64,000 bases of DNA, taken from Clostridiales bacterium. GTDB taxonomy: Bacteria; Bacillota; Clostridia; Saccharofermentanales; Saccharofermentanaceae. The stretch lies in NCBI GenBank assembly GCA_017513085.1, contig JAFWDK010000029.1, positions 107,275-171,274 of the forward strand, given 5' to 3'. Below the pieces are notes generated by a model that saw nothing but the letters and a program-made list of their open reading frames with translations, was not told the origin of the DNA and ran no database searches. Shown piece by piece: positions 59,888 to 64,000 of this stretch. Both the position numbers and the translations under genes were made by a program. How positions within the stretch are numbered: the first letter of the stretch is position 1; each line of letters starts with the position of its first letter.

Positions 59888-61119
59888 TGTTTACCGATGT
59901 GACCTTCTACCAGCTTCCTTCCTCTGAGTTTTCCATTCGCAGAGAGAAGATCTTCGCAAGGCTTCCGAATAACACGGTGGCTGTTCTTTTTGCGGGCAAA
60001 GCACCTGTCGCGTCTCTCGATGAGTCCTATCCGTTCCTTCCGAACCGGAATTTCTTCTATCTTTCCGGCATCGAACAGGAGGAGTCGGTCCTCCTTCTGA
60101 TCAAGAGCGGCGGAGTCGGGCAGAGCCGCCTTTACCTTTACCCCAGAGAGCCGGAAAAGGAGAAGTGGACCGGAAGACGACTTGCTTACGAGGAGGCTTC
60201 CGAGATCTCCGGCATTTCTGATGTGCGCGAGCTCTCAGCTTATGAGAGAGATCTCGATGAACTTCTGGGCAGTGACATAAATTTCGCATGGGATGAGTCC
60301 GATATGTCCCACCAAAGATACAGCCTGGAGCAGACGCTGGCCAAGACCGACCGTTTCGACTCCGTGACTGAAATTTCAAGCTTTTTAACACAGTTACGCA
60401 TGCTGAAATCCCCGCGTGAGCAGGAGGCGATCACCCGTGCCATCCAGGTGACAGAGGAGTCGCTGGAAGTTTTGCTTCCACAGCTCCGACCGGGCATTTC
60501 CGAGCGGGAAGTATACGCGATCTTAGAGTCGGAGATGATCCGCCGAGGCAGTTTCTTTCAAGGCTTCAAGACGATCGTGGCAGGCGGCGAAAACACGTTG
60601 TGCCTGCACTATCCGACACCGGTCGCCATGATCCAGGGCGGACAGATGATCCAGATCGACCTCGGCGCACGCGCGGCAGGCTACAGCGCAGATATCTCCC
60701 GCGCCTATACCGCCAACACGGACGGCATCCGCAACTCCCGCCAGCAAGCGCTTTTTGAGCTGATATGTGAGTGCAAAGAGACTGCGCTCAAGACGATCCG
60801 CCCCGGCAGCACGATCGCCAAGGTCAACGAGGAGACCCGAAAGACCGCGGCGTCCGGCCTTCGGGATCTTGGTGTGATCCCGCGTTCGGAGAAAGATCCG
60901 CTCGAAGCCGTGAAGAAATACTACTGGCATAACACGCTTCACCACCTCGGCCTTGACGTTCACGATGTATGCGACCGTGAAGCTGCTTTTGCCGCCGACA
61001 TGGTGTTCGCCGTGGAGCCGGGCATCTATATCCCCGAGTGGGGCTTCGGATTCAGAGTGGAAGACGACGTACTGGTCACCGCGGACGGCTCGCGCTACCT
61101 GTCCCATCCGCAGAAGTGA
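59887..61119 (+). CDS. Xaa-Pro aminopeptidase (M24B)
   Basis: The 410-residue protein has the N-terminal creatinase-like domain (about 1-165) and the pita-bread catalytic domain (about 170-410). The metal ligands are visible in order: Asp in QIDLGARA, Asp in SADISRAY, His in NTLHHLGLDVHD, Glu in AVEPGIYIPEW, and Glu in RVEDDVLVT. It removes N-terminal residues in front of proline. The start overlaps the acyltransferase stop (TGATG). The following hydrolase gene is 83 bases downstream. Confidence 0.93.
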   Translation: MFTDVTFYQLPSSEFSIRREKIFARLPNNTVAVLFAGKAPVASLDESYPFLPNRNFFYLSGIEQEESVLLLIKSGGVGQSRLYLYPREPEKEKWTGRRLAYEEASEISGISDVRELSAYERDLDELLGSDINFAWDESDMSHQRYSLEQTLAKTDRFDSVTEISSFLTQLRMLKSPREQEAITRAIQVTEESLEVLLPQLRPGISEREVYAILESEMIRRGSFFQGFKTIVAGGENTLCLHYPTPVAMIQGGQMIQIDLGARAAGYSADISRAYTANTDGIRNSRQQALFELICECKETALKTIRPGSTIAKVNEETRKTAASGLRDLGVIPRSEKDPLEAVKKYYWHNTLHHLGLDVHDVCDREAAFAADMVFAVEPGIYIPEWGFGFRVEDDVLVTADGSRYLSHPQK

Positions 61120-61202
61120 TCCGTATCCCGGCATAGACCAGGCGCAAACCGGAAAAGGACCAGTAATAGAGAGGAAGAGAGAGGAAAAGAGAGGAAAACA
61201 GC

Positions 61203-62207
61203 GTGCCGACAGGAGTCATACTCATAATCGTGATCGTAGTGCTTCTGATACTGGCAGCGGGACTGGCCGCTGTCCTGATCTATTCACGCGCGCTCCGCAC
61301 CGCATACCGCATCTTCGCACGCCCCGAACCAAGACCGCCGTACGACAAATCCCCACTGACGATCGATCAGAACACGATCTACGGCCGCGGCCAGAACTGG
61401 TTCTACTGCAACCGCCTGGACATCCTCGACTGGCAGATCACCGCCTTTGACGGCATCAAGCTTTACGCCTATTACATCCCGGCCGCCAAGAAGACGACCA
61501 AAGACGTCGTGATCCTCCTTCACGGCTACAACCAGCATCCATCCATCATGGCAGCCTACGCGCAGCTTCACATGGAAAAGCGCGACTGCCATATCCTGAT
61601 CCCGCACCTGCGCGCCCACGGTATGAGCGGCGGCAAATTCGTCGGCTACGGACTTTTCGACAGTCAGGACATCATCATGTGGATGCAATACCTGGAGACC
61701 CGTCTCGGTCCGGACCTGGAGATCATCCTGCACGGACACTCCATGGGCGCCGCAACCGCCATCATGGCCGCCGGCTCCGGCATCGCCCCCGACACACTCT
61801 CCGGCATCATTGCCGACAGTTCTTTTGACTCACTCGACAAACTCCTCGCGTACCTCGAACAGCGCCACCACAAGATCTCCATGAGACCTTTCCTCCTCCT
61901 CGTAAGCAAAATCGCTCTCAAGCGTTTCGGCTTCCCGATCGAGAAGGACTCGCCCGAGTCTGTGGCAGCAAACATCCGTGTGCCGGTCCTGCTTTTCCAC
62001 GGTACGGACGACGCGCTGGTCCCGTCTTATATGAGCGAAAACATATACGACCGCATCCACGCTCCCAAGCGGATCTGCCTGATCGAAAACGCCAAACACT
62101 GCAACTCTTATAACGACGCCCCCGAAAAATACTCCGCCGAGATCGACCGCTTCCGCGACAGCATCTCCGACAGCGAATGGCAGCGGATGATCGGGAAACT
62201 GCCGTAA
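61203..62207 (+). CDS. Membrane-anchored alpha/beta hydrolase
   Basis: The GTG at 61203 follows GAGGA at a good distance. The 334-residue protein has an N-terminal transmembrane helix (about 4-28) and a YqkD-like alpha/beta hydrolase domain: VVILLHGYNQHPSIM (oxyanion region), the nucleophile in ILHGHSMGAAT, an Asp in FHGTDDALVP, and a His in NAKHCNSY. The substrate is unknown. It is the last gene of a plus-strand run starting at 59237 and is followed by a repeat-rich spacer. Confidence 0.87.
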   Translation: MPTGVILIIVIVVLLILAAGLAAVLIYSRALRTAYRIFARPEPRPPYDKSPLTIDQNTIYGRGQNWFYCNRLDILDWQITAFDGIKLYAYYIPAAKKTTKDVVILLHGYNQHPSIMAAYAQLHMEKRDCHILIPHLRAHGMSGGKFVGYGLFDSQDIIMWMQYLETRLGPDLEIILHGHSMGAATAIMAAGSGIAPDTLSGIIADSSFDSLDKLLAYLEQRHHKISMRPFLLLVSKIALKRFGFPIEKDSPESVAANIRVPVLLFHGTDDALVPSYMSENIYDRIHAPKRICLIENAKHCNSYNDAPEKYSAEIDRFRDSISDSEWQRMIGKLP

Positions 62208-62226
62208 CTATTCCCATACCGGTAGT

Positions 62227-62657
62227 TTTACCAGTAATTCGAGAGCGGTTAGTTATGACTAACCGCATGGTTTACTGGTAAAATCTTCAAAATCGATGTT
62301 TTCACCAGTAAATTCATGCCCTTTTCCGACCCATTTACTGGTTAAATCCTTCAAAATGCAAATTCTACCAGTAAATGTAAAAAAAAGAATTCAAAGAAGT
62401 CGATAAATTACTGGTAAAATCACTGAAATCGAGGATTTCACCAGTAAATGTCCTAGTTAGTCTAAACTAACTACCATAATTACGGGCAGATTCGCCGACT
62501 TGCTCCATTTAGCCCGTAAAATTTGTCGTTTTTTGAATTCTTTTCTTGACATTTACGGGCTAAATCAACGTTTTCTTCATTTCAGCCCGTAATTCTCTCC
62601 GAAAAGCACTGGATTTTACGGGCCAAATCAACGTTTCTAGTGTTTCAGCCCGTAAAT
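62227..62657. repeat. Mosaic array of TTTAC-type hairpins
   Basis: Successive inverted repeats with arms TTTACTGGTA or TTTACGGGCT and 15-20 base loops: 62227-62238 with 62271-62283 (enclosing GCGGTTAG/CTAACCGC, 62245-62266); 62271-62283 with about 62299-62312; about 62333-62347 with 62366-62376; 62408-62420 with 62435-62448; a TAGTTAGT/ACTAACTA hairpin at 62454-62473; about 62480-62488 with 62507-62520; 62551-62565 with 62584-62592; 62613-62628 with 62647-62657. Several loops contain AAATCGATG or AACGTTT. The motif AAAAGCACTG lies in it at 62602. Confidence 0.8.
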
Positions 62658-62659
62658 TA

Positions 62660-62788
62660 TCGGACCTCCCTATCTTGTATCGCAGCTGATCACATTCCAC
62701 GCGGCGTTGGCACGTCATCCTGCGCCGACGGGGTTAATCGGACCTCCCTATCTTGTATCGCAGCTGATCACATTCCACGCGGCGTTGG
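62660..62788 (+). repeat. Two perfect 51-bp direct repeats
   Basis: 62660-62710 and 62738-62788 are identical and begin TCGGACCTCCCTATCTTGTA. The same word CTTGTATC-CAGCTGATC recurs at 47064-47100, 47212-47240 and, reversed, at 46621-46650. Confidence 0.9.
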
Positions 62789-62839
62789 CGGATCATCCGG
62801 CTGATCACAGCCGCAATGCTGCACTCCCCTTCCACGTAA

Positions 62840-62915
62840 GCAGAACTGTTTCTGAGGAGCGATTACGCAGGCGCGCGTAGCACGCCGAGTACCAGCGAGG
62901 AGGAAACAGTTCTGC
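62840..62915 (+). repeat. Palindromic repeat element, copy 5 (arms GCAGAACTGTTTC)
   Basis: 13-bp arms at 62840-62852 and 62903-62915 around a 50-bp core (62853-62902) nearly identical to copies 1 and 4, differing at a handful of positions. Confidence 0.88.
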
Positions 62916-62976
62916 GACACCCAGCGACGAAGAAACCGTTCTGCGTTCCCAGCGACGAAGAAACAGTTCTGCGGTA

Positions 62977-63005
62977 TTGCATTTACCTTCCCCAAGTGCT
63001 AGAAT
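62977..63005 (+). promoter_or_regulatory. Promoter of the TPP riboswitch/thiT unit
   Basis: TTGCAT (62977-62982), 17 bases, TAGAAT (63000-63005). The riboswitch begins about 14 bases downstream. Confidence 0.75.
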
Positions 63006-63018
63006 GACGGCGATTCAG

Positions 63019-63106
63019 ATATGGGGGAGCTGCGGGGAGCGGCTGAGAGGGTGTTTTCGACATCGACCCTTTGACCTGAACCGGATAATGCCGGCGGAGG
63101 GAACAT
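63019..63106 (+). promoter_or_regulatory. TPP riboswitch (THI box)
   Basis: The conserved parts are present in order: GGGGAGC, GGCTGAGAGGG, a variable P3 hairpin, ACCCTTTGACCTGAACCGGA, then TAATGCCGGCGGAGGGAAC. When thiamine pyrophosphate binds, expression of the downstream thiamine transporter gene should fall. Downstream, AACC and GGTT around GAGGAGG (63153-63160) suggest that the ribosome binding site can be masked; a strong terminator is not obvious, so control is probably at translation. Confidence 0.95.
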
Positions 63107-63171
63107 AAAAAGCAGAAGAGATTCTCCTTACGTTTCTTGTTGACCGGAAACCAGAGGAGGTTTTTTGTTTT

Positions 63172-63852
63172 ATGGGTAAAGATGAAAAAGAAACTGTAGT
63201 CGAAGAGCAGCTTTCATTGGAAGAAGCTAGAAAACAGCAACAGCAGATTCAAAAAAATAAGAATCGTGAGATGATCCTCACGGTTGCGACAGGCGGTATC
63301 TGCCTGGCATTAAGCTACGTGCTTTCACTGATCACGATCTTTAAGATGCCGCAAGGCGGATCGGTAACACCGGCATCCATGCTTCCGATCATTTTCTTCT
63401 GCCTTTGCTTCGGTGCTAAGAGCGGCTTCGTTGTGACTTTTGCATATAGCTTGCTTCAGCTCATTGGTGGTGATTTCTATTCCCCGTTGCAGGTGATCAT
63501 AGATTACCCGTTGGCATTTACGCTGATCGGCGTCGCCGGCTTCTTTGCCGCTTCGTCCAAGAAGCGCCTTCAGGTCCGCAATCCGATCAAGAGACTGAAA
63601 CTGGTACCTTTCTGGAGAATCGGCGCCGCAGTGTTCTTCGCATTCCTGCTCCGCCTTGCCTGCCATGTGATCTCCGGCGTAGTATTCTTCTCTGAATATG
63701 CCGGCGACCAGAATCCGTGGGTGTACTCGATCCTTTATAACGGTACATTCCTTCTGGTTGAAGCTGCGATCACTGTCGTGATCCTCTTTGGTATCTCTGT
63801 GGCACTGGGCATCTTGAAGGTGAACATAAATATCAGTAAAGATAAGAAGTAA
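63172..63852 (+). CDS. thiT: ECF transporter thiamine-binding subunit ThiT
   Basis: The 226-residue protein has an acidic/glutamine-rich N-terminal tail (1-35) and six predicted transmembrane helices. The ThiT signature is visible: LALSYVLSLITIFKMPQGGS and MLPIIFFCLCFGAKSGFVV, then YSPLQVIIDYPLAFTLIGVA and the later HVISGVVFFSEYA with WVYSILYNGTFL. It binds thiamine outside and works with a shared ECF module encoded elsewhere. GAGGAGG precedes the ATG; the TPP riboswitch controls it. Confidence 0.95.
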   Translation: MGKDEKETVVEEQLSLEEARKQQQQIQKNKNREMILTVATGGICLALSYVLSLITIFKMPQGGSVTPASMLPIIFFCLCFGAKSGFVVTFAYSLLQLIGGDFYSPLQVIIDYPLAFTLIGVAGFFAASSKKRLQVRNPIKRLKLVPFWRIGAAVFFAFLLRLACHVISGVVFFSEYAGDQNPWVYSILYNGTFLLVEAAITVVILFGISVALGILKVNINISKDKK

Positions 63853-63880
63853 TCTGTTGCCGAGAGATCCGGCCCCCGTG

Positions 63881-64000
63881 CTCCTGCCTCGCGCAGGCAG
63901 GCCGAACGAACAGGATCGGCGTGGTGGCATCAAGAAAGAAACTCCTGCCTCGCGCAGGCAGGCCGAACGAACAGGATCGGCGCGCTGGCATCAAGAAAGA
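63881..64000 (+). repeat. Tandem 61-bp repeat continuing to the window edge
   Basis: Two copies (63881-63941 and 63942-64000) begin CTCCTGCCTCGCGCAGGCAG and end CATCAAGAAAGAA. Each unit holds two hairpins, CTGCCT-CGCGC-AGGCAG and GCCGA-...-TCGGC. They differ only at GTGG versus CGCT in the second hairpin region. The array may continue beyond the window. Confidence 0.85.

Larger units (their letters stand above)
8260..62611. repeat. Dispersed 9/10-mer AAAAGCACT(T/G), 24 copies
   Basis: Exact AAAAGCACT or its complement AGTGCTTTT was counted by eye at about 8260, 18139, 21724, 24364, 25258, 26910, 27612, 29760, 30635, 32753, 36471, 40534, 41161, 42804, 43169, 44573, 46184, 48086, 48260, 51857, 53855, 57270, 59091 and 62602. 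Fifteen extend to AAAAGCACTT and eight to AAAAGCACTG; GC or CC often precedes. Fourteen copies lie in one direction and ten in the other. In genes it is read as Lys-Ala-Leu, Ser-Ala-Phe or Val-Leu-Phe, so the DNA word, not a peptide, is what is conserved. About six copies are in spacers. The function is not known to me. Confidence 0.85.
62208..62976. repeat. Repeat-rich spacer between the hydrolase gene and the TPP riboswitch
   Basis: No gene is seen. It holds a mosaic array of TTTAC-type hairpins (62227-62657), two perfect 51-bp direct repeats (62660-62710 and 62738-62788, period 78), palindromic element copy 5 (62840-62915), and two further half-elements (about 62920-62972) consisting of CCAGCGACGAAGAAAC with CGTTCTGCG or AGTTCTGCG. 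It shares all three repeat types with the spacer at 46539-47251. Confidence 0.8.

Noticed and set aside
8260..62611. AAAAGCACTT as a Chi-like or KOPS-like polar motif
   Set aside because: The orientation is nearly balanced (14 to 10) without a switch, whereas Chi and KOPS are strongly strand-biased on each replichore.
62208..62976. CRISPR array in the repeat-rich spacer
   Set aside because: The units are inverted repeats with exchanged arms and unequal spacing, not direct repeats with unique equal-length spacers, and no cas genes are near.
62768..62995. Open frames across the palindromic elements (also 47041-47328 and 34460-34720)
   Set aside because: They are read from palindromic repeats on both strands with repeated peptide words such as FLRSDYA; no ribosome binding sites and no gene-like composition.

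Overview
The window reads as a chromosomal segment of an anaerobic, Gram-positive member of the Clostridia (Bacillota) of intermediate GC. The evidence is the SCIFF ranthipeptide with its radical SAM maturase (nearly universal in Clostridia), pyruvate formate-lyase with its activase, RNase J, a bifunctional RSH (p)ppGpp enzyme, ThiT under a TPP riboswitch, ECF sigma/DUF4179 anti-sigma, strong AGGAGG-type ribosome binding sites and TTGACA-N17-TATAAT promoters. The species cannot be told; PT-rich linkers and DUF4214 wall proteins suggest a gut or rumen relative.

Layout. 1-5700 is accessory DNA: two small genes, an unknown gene with its own promoter, then a mobilizable-element module (RepA-like AAA ATPase behind a long structured leader, MobC, MOBP relaxase with a second gene embedded out of frame, Xis-like protein) ending against a tRNA-Thr without an integrase. 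5.7-11.3 kb: tRNA-Thr, sigma/anti-sigma pair, then rpmE - DUF1385 - prmC - DUF951. 11.4-15.8 kb: two convergent exported peptidoglycan hydrolases carrying DUF4214 modules. 15.9-20.6 kb: GGGtGRT protein plus NifU-like scaffold, a small membrane protein and a LacI-type sensor/GGDEF fusion. 20.7-24.4 kb: NADAR protein, a 75-residue protein and a SNF2 helicase. 24.5-34.5 kb: rpsU, a MacB/FtsX-type ABC exporter with a palindromic operator, recJ-relA, an unknown membrane protein. 34.7-42.7 kb (minus strand): RNase J, a 3D-domain protein, pyruvate kinase, a beta-propeller/solute-binding lipoprotein. 42.8-46.5 kb: pflB-pflA. 47.2-51.1 kb (minus strand): a third DUF4214 protein, a class A beta-lactamase-like hydrolase, a diguanylate cyclase. 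51.2-54.5 kb: SCIFF peptide, its maturase and an Orn/Lys/Arg decarboxylase-family enzyme. 54.5-62.2 kb: small membrane proteins, YdcF, esterases, a Dus enzyme, tRNA-Ser, an acyltransferase and Xaa-Pro peptidase. 62.2-64 kb: repeat-rich spacer, TPP riboswitch, thiT, a tandem repeat.

The most unusual content lies in repeated DNA rather than in single genes. (1) A 9-mer, AAAAGCACT, occurs 24 times by eye on both strands (about 0.5 expected by chance); 15 copies extend to AAAAGCACTT. It lies in all kinds of genes, is read in different frames, and also lies in spacers, a pattern like DNA uptake sequences. (2) A family of about 76-bp palindromic elements shares a conserved core of about 50 bp while the flanking arms are exchanged as complementary pairs; five copies are seen, two of them between pflB and pflA. 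(3) Two spacers (46.5-47.25 kb and 62.2-62.97 kb) hold mosaic arrays of TTTAC-type hairpins with three arm alleles plus a shared CTTGTATC repeat. The genes themselves are mostly recognisable; the NADAR - small protein - SNF2 cluster and the DUF4214 wall-protein family are the best functional unknowns.
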